Shown here: piece after piece, positions 15,966 through 24,989 of the stretch | How the letters are laid out: each line of letters starts with the position of its first letter | Numbering within the stretch: the stretch's first letter is position 1 | Assembly: GCA_021730285.1 (NCBI GenBank) | Contig: CP082962.1 | Location: forward strand, 558,001 to 622,000 | Reading direction: 5' to 3' | Source of the DNA: Desulfovibrio sp. JY | Lineage (GTDB): Bacteria; Desulfobacterota; Desulfovibrionia; Desulfovibrionales; Desulfovibrionaceae | Length of the DNA stretch: 64,000 bases | The notes under the pieces: model-generated | What the model saw: only the letters and a program-made list of their open reading frames with translations | The model's database searches: none | What the model was told of the DNA's origin: nothing | Position numbers and translations under genes: made by a program

Positions 15966-16787
15966 CTACTCGGCGGTGGTTGCGGATTCGGTTGACGCCG
16001 CGGGAGCGGCGGCAGCGGGCTCGGCGGCAGGGGCGACAGCGGCCTCGGCTTCGAGTTCAGGCTTCTCGTCCTTGTCCGGGACCGGCTCGTCGTCCTTATC
16101 CTTGTTCTGGGCCGCGCCTTCAAGGCAGGCTTCGGCCACGCTGGAGGCAAAAAGCTTGATGGCGCGGATGGCGTCGTCGTTGCCGGGGATCACGTAGTCG
16201 ATGACGTCGGGGTCGCAGTTGGAGTCCACCACGGCCACGATGGGGATGCCGAGCTTGCGGCATTCCTGGACGGCGATCTCTTCGCGCTTGGGGTCGATGA
16301 TAAAGGCCACCTGGGGCAGCTTCTCCATGTCCTTGATGCCGCCGAGGTTGGCGTTGAGCTTGCCCACCTCGCGGCTCATCATCACGATTTCCTTTTTCGG
16401 AAAGCGCTTGATGGTGCCGTCCCCGAACATGCGTTCCAGGTTTTTCAGGCGATCGATGCTCTTCTTTATGGTCTGGAAGTTGGTGAGCATGCCGCCCATC
16501 CAACGGTTGGTGACGAAGAACTGGCCGGCGCGCTCGGCTTCCTTTTTCACGGATTCCTGGGCCTGGCGCTTGGTGCCGACGAAAACGACCTTGCCGCCGC
16601 CGGCAACGACGCCGGCCACGAAGTCGTGGGCCTTCTGGTACAGGCGCACGGTCTGCTGCAGGTCGATGATATGGATGCCGTTTCTGGCCCCGAAAATGAA
16701 CGGGCGCATCTTGGGGTTCCAACGGCGGGTCTGGTGTCCGAAGTGGACGCCGGTCTCCAGAAGCTGCTTCATGGTTACGTAAGGCAT
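15966..16787 (-). CDS. rpsB: 30S ribosomal protein S2
   Basis: The protein has 273 residues: [19 protein letters not shown] at the start, [14 protein letters not shown] in the middle and EECRKLGIP-type blocks near 190-220. From about 220 a long Ala/Glu/Pro-rich, low-complexity tail extends beyond the usual S2 end. The ATG at 16787 follows CCAAGGAG. A nested inverted repeat lies in the leader. Confidence 0.95.
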   Translation of the reverse strand: MPYVTMKQLLETGVHFGHQTRRWNPKMRPFIFGARNGIHIIDLQQTVRLYQKAHDFVAGVVAGGGKVVFVGTKRQAQESVKKEAERAGQFFVTNRWMGGMLTNFQTIKKSIDRLKNLERMFGDGTIKRFPKKEIVMMSREVGKLNANLGGIKDMEKLPQVAFIIDPKREEIAVQECRKLGIPIVAVVDSNCDPDVIDYVIPGNDDAIRAIKLFASSVAEACLEGAAQNKDKDDEPVPDKDEKPELEAEAAVAPAAEPAAAAPAASTESATTAE

Positions 16788-16801
16788 GAGGACTCCTTGG
16801 G

Positions 16802-16854
16802 TTTTCCCTCCGCTTCGCCGGGGAGCGACCGGACCGTCCGGCACCCAGGGAAAA
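16802..16854 (-). promoter_or_regulatory. Structured rpsB leader
   Basis: The leader contains an outer stem TTTTCCCT / AGGGAAAA enclosing a perfect CCGGAC-c-GTCCGG hairpin, 15 bp upstream of the rpsB start. It could be an S2 autoregulatory site, as leaders of rpsB are in other bacteria, but it does not match a motif I know. Confidence 0.35.
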
Positions 16855-16950
16855 GGCGAAGCGTGCGTGTTTGGTGAACGGGAGTTTGTAGTCATCTTCC
16901 CGAAAAAAGGCAAGCCCCCGGCTCCCGGAAATTTCCGGACGCCAGCAGGG

Positions 16951-17724
16951 CTATTGCAGCGGCGCGAGCTCTTCTTCGGACCTGGCCGCGTTGATGAGCA
17001 CCCCCACCGCGTCGATCTCCACCCGGACCTCGTCGCCCGGGGCAAGCCGTCCGCCGCCGGCCGGGGAGCCGGTCAGGACCACGTCGCCGGGGAGCAGCGT
17101 CATGATGGTGGAGATGAAGCTGACCAGCTCATACGGGGAGAGCACCATGTCGTCGGTCGAGGATTCCTGGGTCACGGCGCCGTTGACCGTGGTGCGCAGC
17201 CACAGCGCCGTGGGGTCGGCCACGGCGGTCTCGATCCACGGCCCGATGGGGGCGAAGGTGTCGAAGCCCTTGGCCCGGCCGAGCGGTTCATCCGGGGCCA
17301 GGAAATCGCCGGCCGTGACGTCGTTGGCGCAGCTGTAGCCGAAAAGATGGCGCGGCACGTCCTCGGGCGCGACGTTGCGGCAGCCCCGGCCAAGGACCAG
17401 GGCCAGCTCCCCCCAGGCCTCCACCCGGGTGGTGGCGCGGGGCAGCATGATGGACTGGCCGTTGCCGATGACGGCCGAGGGGGGCTTGAAAAAAAGCATG
17501 GGCGCGTCGGCCGGCCCGCGACCGATCTCGTGCAGGCGGCTGCGGAAATTGCCCTGGGCGCACACCACCTTGGACGGCGCGACCGGCGCCAGCACCGAGA
17601 CATCCGTCAGCGGCAGCACCTCGGGCAGGCCAAGCGTGCGGTCAAGGCACTTGACCGCACGCTCCTCCAGCAGCAGCTGGGCGTAAAACGTCGTGTTCCC
17701 CCGACGCACCCGCAGGACTTTCAT
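16951..17724 (-). CDS. Fumarylacetoacetate hydrolase family protein
   Basis: The 257-residue protein has the FAH C-terminal fold, seen in the metal-binding Glu block ([11 protein letters not shown]) and in [30 protein letters not shown] near the end is a further family signature. Relatives hydrolyse or decarboxylate acylpyruvates and oxaloacetate; the substrate here cannot be told. It lies 15 bp after the rnj stop and ahead of rpsB, so it is probably the last gene of a plsC-rnj operon. Confidence 0.88.
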   Translation of the reverse strand: MKVLRVRRGNTTFYAQLLLEERAVKCLDRTLGLPEVLPLTDVSVLAPVAPSKVVCAQGNFRSRLHEIGRGPADAPMLFFKPPSAVIGNGQSIMLPRATTRVEAWGELALVLGRGCRNVAPEDVPRHLFGYSCANDVTAGDFLAPDEPLGRAKGFDTFAPIGPWIETAVADPTALWLRTTVNGAVTQESSTDDMVLSPYELVSFISTIMTLLPGDVVLTGSPAGGGRLAPGDEVRVEIDAVGVLINAARSEEELAPLQ

Positions 17725-17739
17725 GCCGCCACGCCCCGG

Positions 17740-19395
17740 TTACAAGGTGATGACCAGCGGCACCACCACCGGATCGCGCTCCAGCACCTTGCGGAAAAAC
17801 CGGCGCAAGGCCGAGCGGATGCGCTCCTTGAGCAGATCGGACTGGCCCGGCGGCACGTTTTCGTAGATGTCGAGGACAATGCACTTGGCGTCTTCCAGCA
17901 CGTGGCTGTAGTGCTGCTCGAAGACGAACCCCTTGGACAGGATATTGGGACCGAAGGTCAGCTCGCCGGACTTCTCGTCCACCACCATGACCACGATGAC
18001 CAGCCCCTCGCCGGCCAGCAGCTGGCGCTCCTTGAGCACGGTGACACCCACGTCGCCGACCCCCTTGCCGTCGACATAGATGTGCTCCACCGGAATCGGG
18101 TCCTCGAGCCGGATCAGCCCGCCGGAAAAGGTCACGGGCTGGCCGTCCTCGATGACCAGCGCCCGTTCCGGGGCCACGCCGCAGGAGACGCCGATGCGGG
18201 CGTGCTTGACCAGATGGCGGTATTCGCCGTGCACGGGGATGAAAAACTTCGGCGAAACGGCCCGCAACATCAGCCGCAGTTCCTCGGCGTGGGCATGGCC
18301 CGAGGCGTGGATGGCCTGGACGGACTCGTAGAGGACCTCGGCCCCGAGCTTGTAGAGGCGGTTTATAAGCCGCGTTATGGCCCGCACGTTGCCCGGGATG
18401 AACCGCGAGGACAAAAGGACGGTGTCGCCCTTTTGCACCTTGATCTGGCGATGCTCGCCGTAGGCCAGGCGCGACAGGGCCGAAAGCGGCTCGCCCTGGG
18501 AGCCGGTGACGAGCAGCACCACCTGGTTGTCCGGCAGGTTCGGCAGGTCGTCGAGGCTGGCCTCGGTCTCGGGCGGCACGCGCAGGTGGCCGAGCTCCCG
18601 GGCGATCTCGATGTTGGAAAAAAGACTCTTGCCCGAGACCGCGACCTTGCGGCCCGTGGCGTGGGCCAGGTCGTATATCTCCTGCATCCGCTGGATATGG
18701 CTGGAAAAAAGCGTCACCACGATGCGCCCGGAGACATCCTTGAAAATGTCGGCCAGAGCGGATTTGATCTCGCGCTCGGCCAGGGCGAAGCCCTCGCGCT
18801 CGGCATTGGTGGAATCGGACAACAGCAGCATGACGCCTTTTTCGGAAAAGGCCTTGATGGCCGGCAGGTCGGTGGCGTGGCCGTCGAGCGGCGTGCGGTC
18901 GATCTTGAAGTCGCCGGTGTGGACGATGCGCCCGGCCGGGGTCTCGATGCCGAGGGCAAAGCCGCGCACGATGGAATGGCACACCGGAAAAAAGGTGACC
19001 TTGAAATCGCCGAGCGTGATGGTCTGGCCGCCCTCCACCGCCTCGAAGTGCGTGAACTCCTTGAGGCTGTGCTCCTCGAGTTTCTTGGCGGCCAGGGCCA
19101 GGGTAAAAGACGAGCCGTAGAGCGTGGCGTCGCAGGAGCGCATAAGCCAGGGCAGCGCCCCGATATGGTCCTCGTGGCCGTGGGTGAGGATGATGCCTTT
19201 GAGTTTGTCCTTGTTGGCCAAAATGAAGTCGAAGCGCGGGATGACCACGTCGATGCCGAACAGGGAATCGTCGGGGAACATCAGGCCGCAATCCACGACG
19301 ATCATGGATTCGCCAGACACCAGGGCCATGCAGTTAAGCCCGATTTCGCCGAGGCCGCCCAGCGGGTAGAGCGTCACGGCGGGGTTGGAATTCAT
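17740..19395 (-). CDS. rnj: Ribonuclease J
   Basis: This 551-residue metallo-beta-lactamase / beta-CASP nuclease has endo- and 5'-3' exonuclease roles in RNA decay. The metal motif is LTHGHEDHIGALPW, followed by HTGDFKIDRTPLDG, the beta-CASP ATGSQGEP-type block (VTGSQGEPLSALSR) and the late HASGHAHAEEL. The start at 19395 is preceded by GGAGATG and overlaps the plsC stop (ATGA). With rnr in the same window the cell has both 5'-3' and 3'-5' exonucleases. Confidence 0.94.
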   Translation of the reverse strand: MNSNPAVTLYPLGGLGEIGLNCMALVSGESMIVVDCGLMFPDDSLFGIDVVIPRFDFILANKDKLKGIILTHGHEDHIGALPWLMRSCDATLYGSSFTLALAAKKLEEHSLKEFTHFEAVEGGQTITLGDFKVTFFPVCHSIVRGFALGIETPAGRIVHTGDFKIDRTPLDGHATDLPAIKAFSEKGVMLLLSDSTNAEREGFALAEREIKSALADIFKDVSGRIVVTLFSSHIQRMQEIYDLAHATGRKVAVSGKSLFSNIEIARELGHLRVPPETEASLDDLPNLPDNQVVLLVTGSQGEPLSALSRLAYGEHRQIKVQKGDTVLLSSRFIPGNVRAITRLINRLYKLGAEVLYESVQAIHASGHAHAEELRLMLRAVSPKFFIPVHGEYRHLVKHARIGVSCGVAPERALVIEDGQPVTFSGGLIRLEDPIPVEHIYVDGKGVGDVGVTVLKERQLLAGEGLVIVVMVVDEKSGELTFGPNILSKGFVFEQHYSHVLEDAKCIVLDIYENVPPGQSDLLKERIRSALRRFFRKVLERDPVVVPLVITL

Positions 19396-20117
19396 TGTCG
19401 CATCTCCTGGTAGGCCCCGTTCATGCGGGCCCAAAGGTCGTTTTTAAAAGCTTCACGCTCCTTGAGCGTATAAAGGGCATGGGGATCGAAGGGGGGCAGG
19501 GCGCGCACGGTCACTTCCCCCCCGCGCACCAGCCGGGCGTGCTTGGGCAGGATGTTCCCGGAGCCGGATACGATAAGCGGGGCCACCTTGGCCCGGCACT
19601 TGAGCGCCACGATCATGCCCCCGGTCTTGAATTCGCCAAGGCGCGAGTAGTCCATGGAGCGCGTGCCCTCGGGGAAGACGAGCAGCCCCACCCCGCGCGA
19701 GACGAGCCCGGTCGCGCAGGCGATGGATTCCATGGCCTTGCGCCGGTTGGCCCGGTCGATGGCCACATGGCCCACCCGGCGCATGGCCGGGCCGAAGACC
19801 GGGATGGCGAACAGGCTTTCCTTGGCCAAAAACCGGAAATTATACCCGGAAAGCGTGGCGAAAAGGATCGGGATGTCCATATGGCTCTGGTGATTGGCCA
19901 TGAAAATATAGGTCTCGCCCGGGTCGAGGGCCGACAGGTCGACAGTGACGCGCACGCCGGAGCACCGGACCAGGCATCTGGCCCACAGGCATTCCAGCCG
20001 GTGGGACAGGCGGCCGTCAGTCCCCACGCGGGCGAACAGCCAGCACAGGGAGCTGAAAACGAGGGTCAGCGGCGCGAGGCAGGCCGTAAAAAAAAGCGAT
20101 CGGATCATGTTTTCCAT
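19392..20117 (-). CDS. 1-acyl-glycerol-3-phosphate acyltransferase (PlsC family)
   Basis: The 241-residue membrane-bound acyltransferase has an N-terminal hydrophobic anchor (about 5-28). Motif NHQSHMD (HX4D) at about 73-79 is catalytic and FPEGTRSMD is the substrate-binding block. The expected reaction is transfer of a second acyl group to lysophosphatidate. The start at 20117 (or the second Met three codons on) fits the anchor; longer readings have no coding character. Its stop overlaps rnj. Confidence 0.9.
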   Translation of the reverse strand: MENMIRSLFFTACLAPLTLVFSSLCWLFARVGTDGRLSHRLECLWARCLVRCSGVRVTVDLSALDPGETYIFMANHQSHMDIPILFATLSGYNFRFLAKESLFAIPVFGPAMRRVGHVAIDRANRRKAMESIACATGLVSRGVGLLVFPEGTRSMDYSRLGEFKTGGMIVALKCRAKVAPLIVSGSGNILPKHARLVRGGEVTVRALPPFDPHALYTLKEREAFKNDLWARMNGAYQEMRQ

Positions 20118-20294
20118 CGTTCCGTGTTGACAAGTGGGCCAGGCGGGCAAGGATGCCGGGCGGCATCCCGATACTAGGGGCGACGGCGGAAAAAATCCAG
20201 CCTTCCCGCCGGGGCCGCATGTCTTGCACAGGTTATTCTTTTTTGGCAACAGTGCCCCGCAGTGCGCAGCGTGCGCAACGCAAGGGGACTTTGC

Positions 20295-20690
20295 ATGAAA
20301 ATTCTCATTGTCGACGACGACCCCATCTCCCGCCTGACCATGTCCACGACACTCAAACCCTACGGGCAGTGCGACTGCGCCGAACACGGCCAGGACGGAC
20401 TGGCCCGCTTCACGGCCGCCCTGGACGGCGGCGAACCCTTCGACCTCGTGTTCATGGACATCCAGATGCCGGTCATGGACGGCCACACGGCCCTGGTCGC
20501 CATGCGCGAGGTCGAGCGCGCGCGCAGGGTCGCCCCGGGCCGCGAGGCCAAGGCCATCATGATCACCTGCCACGACGACGTCAAAAACGTCAGCGAATCC
20601 TTTTTCCACGGCAATGCCTCGTGCTATTTCACCAAGCCCATCGACCTGCGGGCCATGGTGGCGCGGCTCAAGCAGGACGGCCTGCTTTAA
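20295..20690 (+). CDS. Single-domain CheY-like response regulator
   Basis: The product has 131 residues, a receiver domain only: DDD at 7-9, phospho-acceptor Asp in VFMDIQMPVMDG (about 57) and the KPI pair (CYFTKPIDLRAM). It has no output domain, so it acts by protein contact. The ATG at 20295 follows AAGGGG. It is isolated and divergent from plsC; the partner kinase is unknown. Confidence 0.9.
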   Translation: MKILIVDDDPISRLTMSTTLKPYGQCDCAEHGQDGLARFTAALDGGEPFDLVFMDIQMPVMDGHTALVAMREVERARRVAPGREAKAIMITCHDDVKNVSESFFHGNASCYFTKPIDLRAMVARLKQDGLL

Positions 20691-20829
20691 GCTGTTCTTT
20701 ATCCTTCTTTTTCCAAAAAAGATTTTACATCGTCACAAAGAGGCGATACGGCAGAGTTAAGTCCCAAGTTGCGCCGCGCGACGCGATTGCGCTTCGCCGC
20801 GGCAAGGCCATTTTCGAGGAGGATGTCCC

Positions 20830-21138
20830 ATGTCGCTGAAAAAAAAGTTCCTGAAAAGCAAACCCGTCTGCAAGGTAACTTTCGTTTTGGCCAAGGAGCA
20901 GGCCAAGGACGCCGGCAATGTCGGCCTCGTCGGCGAATTCAACGATTGGGAGATCGACGCCACGCCCATGCGCCGGCAAAAGGACGGTTCCTTTTCCGTC
21001 ACCCTTGACCTCCCGACCGGTCGGGAATACCAGTTCCGCTATCTGATCGATGGGGAGATCTGGATCAGCGACCCCGAATCGGACAAGCACGCCTTTTCCC
21101 CGTTCGGCGACTGCGAGAATTCCGTCGTCACGGCCTAG
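20830..21138 (+). CDS. Stand-alone CBM48 / AMPK-glycogen-binding-like protein
   Basis: The 102-residue protein is almost entirely an early-set beta-sandwich: VTFVLAKEQ, GNVGLVGEFNDWEIDATPM, YQFRYLIDGEIWISDPESD. This is the pattern of the glycogen-binding domain of AMPK beta subunits and branching enzymes. No catalytic domain is attached. It is preceded by GAGGAGGATGTCCC. A role in glycogen or polyglucan binding is likely by family; no glycogen gene lies nearby. Confidence 0.88.
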   Translation: MSLKKKFLKSKPVCKVTFVLAKEQAKDAGNVGLVGEFNDWEIDATPMRRQKDGSFSVTLDLPTGREYQFRYLIDGEIWISDPESDKHAFSPFGDCENSVVTA

Positions 21139-21349
21139 GCCCGCGCCGATGACCGTGTGCCCGACCCGCGTCCTCCGCCCCGCTCCCCTGCCGGGCCGGG
21201 CACGCGGGAATCGAACGGAACCCCGCCGACGCGGGACACGCCGCAACGACATGCCGGCGATCGGAAAGAGCTCGCCCGGGGACGTGTGGAACGCGCCGCG
21301 TCGCTGCGGAACGCCATAAACGAACCGCCGCCCTTCCCCGGACCGGACC

Positions 21350-23017
21350 ATGGCCGCCCGGATACAAAACGTCTGCCTCATCCACTCGCACCTCGGGCCG
21401 GCCCTTGCGCGCCTGGGCGTGCGCGCAACGCACCTCGACCCGCCCCAGGGAACGGCCAGCCTGCCGGAACTTCTGGCCGGCCTGCCCGAACCGCCCGACT
21501 GCATCATCCACCAGGAACACCTCGGCACCCGGCTGGTGTTGACCGACCTCGACGCCGCGCCCTGCCCGGTCATCTACTGGGCCCTCGATCCGCACCTCAA
21601 CTTTTTCTGGCAGCGCCACTACGCCCGGAGCTGTTCCGCCGTGGCCTCCACCCAGCCCCATCTGGTCACGGCCTTTGCCGCCGCCGGCGCGACAAACGCG
21701 ACCTGGGTGCCCTGGCACGGCGCGATCCGTCCGTTCGTTCCCCATGGCGGCCGCGACATTCCCCTGGCCTTCGTCGGCCGCATCACCCCCCAGCGTCGGC
21801 GCCGCCAGTGGTTCATCGACCACATGGCCCGCCACGGACTCGTCCGGCGCGACGACGTTCACGGCGAGGCCCTGGCCGCGATCTACGACGCCGCGCGGAT
21901 CGTGCCCAACGAATCCATTGCCGGCGAAATCAACCTGCGCCTGTTCGAGGCCGCTTCCAGCGGTTGCCTGCCCGTGGCCGAACGCCGGCCCGAGGCCGTG
22001 GCCACGCTTTTCGTCCCGGACCGGGAAGCCGTTTATTATGATGATGTGCTGGAGCTCGACGACCGCATCCGCTTCGCCCTGGCCCATCCGGGCCTGACCG
22101 AAAAGATGGGGCGGGCCGCCCATGCCGCCGTGGCCGCCCGCCACCTGCCCATCCACCGGGCCGCCGCCCTGCTCGAGCTGGCCGCCCGCTGCGGCCCGCC
22201 GCCGCGCGGTCCCGATGCGGCCGCCGCGGAAGCCCTCGCCCTCTACCAGCTGCGCCGGTCCGGACAGCTGGTCCTGGCCGGATCGATGGTCTGGCGACGG
22301 CTCGCCGCCGGGCCGGACACGCCGGAGGTCATGGCCGCCCGCATCCAGACGGCGCTGGGAGCCCGGGACCGCGACGCCGTACTGGCGCTGATCGGCATCT
22401 GCCTGTCCCGGCCGGAGCTTTCGGGGCATCCGCTGACGGCATCGGCCTGCTGTCTGGCGGCCTGCCGCCTGGACGCGCCCGAAGAAGCCCGGCTGGCCTA
22501 CGTGGCCCAGGCCGGACGCGGACGCCGGGACATCCCGCGCCTGTCCGGCCCGCGCGACTACCTGCTCCACTTCGCCGGGGCCCTGGAAGCGGCCGGCTAC
22601 GAAGCCTCGCCAGGCATGGTGTTCGACCCGGCCCGCCAGTTGCCGGAAAACGCCGTCCAATGTCTGGTGGCGGCCAAGGCCCTCGACCCGGACAATCTCG
22701 AGCTCGACCGCCGCCTGGACAGGCTGCTGGCGCGCCTGCCCGGCAACGAAGCCCAACGCGTGGCCCTGCTCTCCAACCTGACGCTCCACCGGCCGGACGA
22801 CTGGGCCCTCGGGCTGATGCTCAGTCTGGCCGATCTGGCTGCCTTCCGCCTGGAACCCGGCCTGGAGGAAATCGCCCTAGCCGCGGCCACGGCCGCGAAA
22901 ACGGGACAGGAAAAACGTTTCGCCAGGCGTCTGGCCCTGGCCGATCCTTCCGGCCGGCTATCCGCGGCGCTGCATTCCCTATTGGAGGTCGCCCCCGCTC
23001 CCCAATGGGAAAAATAA
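21350..23017 (+). CDS. Glycosyltransferase, CgeB-like, with helical C-terminal half
   Basis: The protein has 555 residues. Residues 1-290 form a GT-B type domain with VIYWALDPHLNFFW, the FVGRITPQRRRRQWF strand and the sugar-nucleotide motif NESIAGEINLRLFEAAS (E-x7-E type), as in CgeB/DUF3880-like transferases. Residues 300-555 are alpha-helical and repeat-like, with no clear family. The start lacks a strong ribosome site. The substrate is unknown; its position at the head of the glycan region suggests surface polysaccharide or flagellin glycosylation. Confidence 0.78.
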   Translation: MAARIQNVCLIHSHLGPALARLGVRATHLDPPQGTASLPELLAGLPEPPDCIIHQEHLGTRLVLTDLDAAPCPVIYWALDPHLNFFWQRHYARSCSAVASTQPHLVTAFAAAGATNATWVPWHGAIRPFVPHGGRDIPLAFVGRITPQRRRRQWFIDHMARHGLVRRDDVHGEALAAIYDAARIVPNESIAGEINLRLFEAASSGCLPVAERRPEAVATLFVPDREAVYYDDVLELDDRIRFALAHPGLTEKMGRAAHAAVAARHLPIHRAAALLELAARCGPPPRGPDAAAAEALALYQLRRSGQLVLAGSMVWRRLAAGPDTPEVMAARIQTALGARDRDAVLALIGICLSRPELSGHPLTASACCLAACRLDAPEEARLAYVAQAGRGRRDIPRLSGPRDYLLHFAGALEAAGYEASPGMVFDPARQLPENAVQCLVAAKALDPDNLELDRRLDRLLARLPGNEAQRVALLSNLTLHRPDDWALGLMLSLADLAAFRLEPGLEEIALAAATAAKTGQEKRFARRLALADPSGRLSAALHSLLEVAPAPQWEK

Positions 23018-23122
23018 GCGCGCCGCTCCCGTACCCTTGACTGCCGACCAACGGCTGGCTACAGGCATACTATAAGCGGTATCGACAGTCGGCCGCACCC
23101 AGGCCGGCAAGGAGAGGACGCC

Positions 23123-23419
23123 ATGAGCGCCATCAACTTTTCGAGCGCCGCGGGGGCGGAAGCCTCCTACGGCATCGTGTCCAAGACGCTGGACACCATG
23201 AACAACGCCGTTTCCTCCTCCGCCACATCCTTTACGCCGACCGACAAAGAAACCATCGGCGCGGCCGTGGTGAGCAAGACGCTGGATTACTTAAACAGCG
23301 GCGGGTCGGGCTCCGCGTCTTCCACCAGCAACGATATGAGCCAGACCTACCAGGCCTCCAAGGACGTGCTCGGCGCCTACACCTCGGGCATTGGCTCCAT
23401 CGCCGACGCCAACGCCTAG
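23123..23419 (+). CDS. Small Ser/Ala-rich protein with repeated SKTLD motif
   Basis: The 98-residue protein has no signal peptide or membrane segment. Two internal copies of (I/V)VSKTLD(T/Y)(M/L)N occur at about 17-27 and 49-58. The C-terminus KDVLGAYTSGIGSIADANA is nearly repeated by the next small gene. A strong AAGGAGAGG site precedes the ATG. The style recalls small motility-associated proteins of the YjfB type, but the match is too weak to name it. Confidence 0.72.
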   Translation: MSAINFSSAAGAEASYGIVSKTLDTMNNAVSSSATSFTPTDKETIGAAVVSKTLDYLNSGGSGSASSTSNDMSQTYQASKDVLGAYTSGIGSIADANA

Positions 23420-23436
23420 AAGCGGGGCAGACGATC

Positions 23437-23480
23437 GAGAGGGGAAACCCTTGAAAAAGGGCTCTCTCCTTTTGCGCCCG
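23437..23480. repeat. GGGGAAACCC hairpin, copy 1
   Basis: An imperfect inverted repeat, GAGAGGGGAAACCCTT with AAGGGCTCTCTCC, directly follows the small gene at 23123-23419 and probably serves as its terminator. A related hairpin follows the next small gene in the same relative place. Confidence 0.6.
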
Positions 23481-23519
23481 CCCCTTCCGCAATTTTTCGA
23501 CCGGCCTTCGGAGGACGAC

Positions 23520-23726
23520 ATGGATGATTTGGTCGAGGTCACCATCATGGGGACGAAAGCAGGCTATACCCTCCTGACCATGACGTTGGACAAGGTGGCC
23601 GATACGAAACTCTTTGCCGTCACCAACTACGGTTTTTCCCCCGGCGGTCCGGCCTCCCAAGCCCCCAGGGACGCACTCGGCGCGTCCACCTCGGGCGTCG
23701 GCTCCATCGCCGACGCCGACGCGTGA
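23520..23726 (+). CDS. Small paralogue of the preceding gene, diverged
   Basis: The product has 68 residues and its ATG is preceded by GGAGG. The C-terminus RDALGASTSGVGSIADADA matches the tail of the previous protein (KDVLGAYTSGIGSIADANA), and AGYTLLTMTLDKV resembles its N-terminal repeat. The middle is shorter and unrelated. It looks like a tandem duplicate in decay or rapid divergence; expression is uncertain. Confidence 0.5.
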   Translation: MDDLVEVTIMGTKAGYTLLTMTLDKVADTKLFAVTNYGFSPGGPASQAPRDALGASTSGVGSIADADA

Positions 23727-23756
23727 TAAGAGGATAAGAGAAGAGGGGAAAGAGAT

Positions 23757-23796
23757 GCGAGAGGGGAAACCCTTTGAAAAGGGTTCTCCCCTCTCG
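23757..23796. repeat. GGGGAAACCC hairpin, copy 2
   Basis: GCGAGAGGGGAAACCCTT pairs with AAAGGGTTCTCCCCTCTCGC. It follows the second small gene as copy 1 follows the first, so gene tail and hairpin were duplicated together. Confidence 0.7.
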
Positions 23797-23930
23797 CGCT
23801 CTCCCCTTCCTCAACTTTTCAATGGGTTGCCGGGATATTGCGACAAAGCGTCCCTGGGCGGACGTTGCCGTCATCCCCATTTCCCGTTAGGCATCTTCCC
23901 AATTCCCGTGTATCCCCCAAACCCTTTATG

Positions 23931-24028
23931 GGGGGTCCGGGGGGCCCTCGGCCCCCCGGCGGAGGGGTGCAGGGGAGGCAGCGCCTCCCCTGCCGGAAAG
24001 GTCAAGGAGAGGCGGAGCCTCTCCTTGT
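23931..24028. repeat. GC module of the GGTCCGGGGGGC family
   Basis: Consecutive hairpins (GGGGGGCCctcGGCCCCCC, GGGGAGGCagcGCCTCCCC, GGAGAGGCggaGCCTCTCC) occupy the 100 bp before prmA, where they could also shape the 5' leader of its message. Confidence 0.65.
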
Positions 24029-24045
24029 CTGATAAAGGAGTACCT

Positions 24046-24906
24046 GTGCGGACGTTATTGCGAGTGGACATCACGGTTCCCGATGCGGGCGATCTGGCCG
24101 AGCGGGTGGAGGCTTGGCTGGCCGGGCGCGCGGCCCAGGGCTGGGAGGAAACGCCTAGCGACGACGGCGCAACCGTGCGTTTCCGGGTGCATCTGGAAGA
24201 CGGACCGCCGGCCCGGGATTTCGCCGCCGCCGTGGCCGAGGACTGGCCGGAGCTTCCCGTTGCCCTGGAAACCATCGAGGAAGAGGACTGGGGCGCGGCC
24301 TGGAAGGAATTTTTCACGCCCATCGCCGTGGGCGGCATTTACGAGATCCTGCCGCCCTGGCTGGCCGACACCGATACCGAAGGCCGCGCGCCCATCCTCA
24401 TCGAGCCCAAGATGGCCTTCGGCACCGGGCACCACCCGACCACGGCCCTATGTCTGGAAGCGTTCGCCGCCTGCGCCGCCACCGGCCGCATCGCCGCCGG
24501 GAAGCGGTTCCTCGACCTCGGCACGGGCTCGGGCATCCTCGGCATAGGGCTCACCAAGCTGGGCCTTACCGGCTTCGGCCTGGACATCGATCCCCAGGCC
24601 GTCTGGTGCGCAGCGGAAAACCTGCGCCTAAACGCCGTGGGCGACGCCATGACCCTGGCCGTCGGTGGGGTGGGAGCGGTCACACCGGACGCCGCCTTCG
24701 ACGTCGTGGCCGCCAATATCCTGGCCGCGCCGCTTATCGCCATGGCCCCCCGACTGGCCGGCCACATGGCTCCGGGCGGCGTGCTCATCCTGTCCGGCAT
24801 CCTGGTGGAGCAGGCCCCGACCGTGGCCGCCGCCTACCGGGCCACGGGCCTGCCCGAGCCCGAAACCCGCATCAGCGGGGAGTGGGCGTCGCTGGCCTGG
24901 CAATGA
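24046..24906 (+). CDS. prmA: Ribosomal protein L11 methyltransferase
   Basis: This 286-residue class I SAM methyltransferase modifies L11. FLDLGTGSGILGIGL (about 160-174) binds SAM, PKMAFGTGHHPTT precedes it as in PrmA, and DVVAANILAAPL is the catalytic-site block. The GTG at 24046 is chosen for its AAAGGAG site 5 bp upstream; the frame upstream runs through GC-rich repeats and is not coding. It heads a run of codirectional glycan genes but is functionally unrelated to them. Confidence 0.92.
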   Translation: MRTLLRVDITVPDAGDLAERVEAWLAGRAAQGWEETPSDDGATVRFRVHLEDGPPARDFAAAVAEDWPELPVALETIEEEDWGAAWKEFFTPIAVGGIYEILPPWLADTDTEGRAPILIEPKMAFGTGHHPTTALCLEAFAACAATGRIAAGKRFLDLGTGSGILGIGLTKLGLTGFGLDIDPQAVWCAAENLRLNAVGDAMTLAVGGVGAVTPDAAFDVVAANILAAPLIAMAPRLAGHMAPGGVLILSGILVEQAPTVAAAYRATGLPEPETRISGEWASLAWQ

Positions 24907-24989
24907 GTTTACATTCGGAAAAAACGGGTTTACTAGGTCGCCTTGCTTCGCATAACCTTCTACCACAACCGTATTTCAAGGCTTAAGCC

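Noticed and set aside
16786-19413. Very long plus-strand open frame (875 codons) opposite rnj and the FAH-family gene
   Set aside because: It is antisense to genes with clear catalytic motifs. Its composition (His/Arg/Gly/Asp-rich, no domain) is that of a GC-rich shadow frame.
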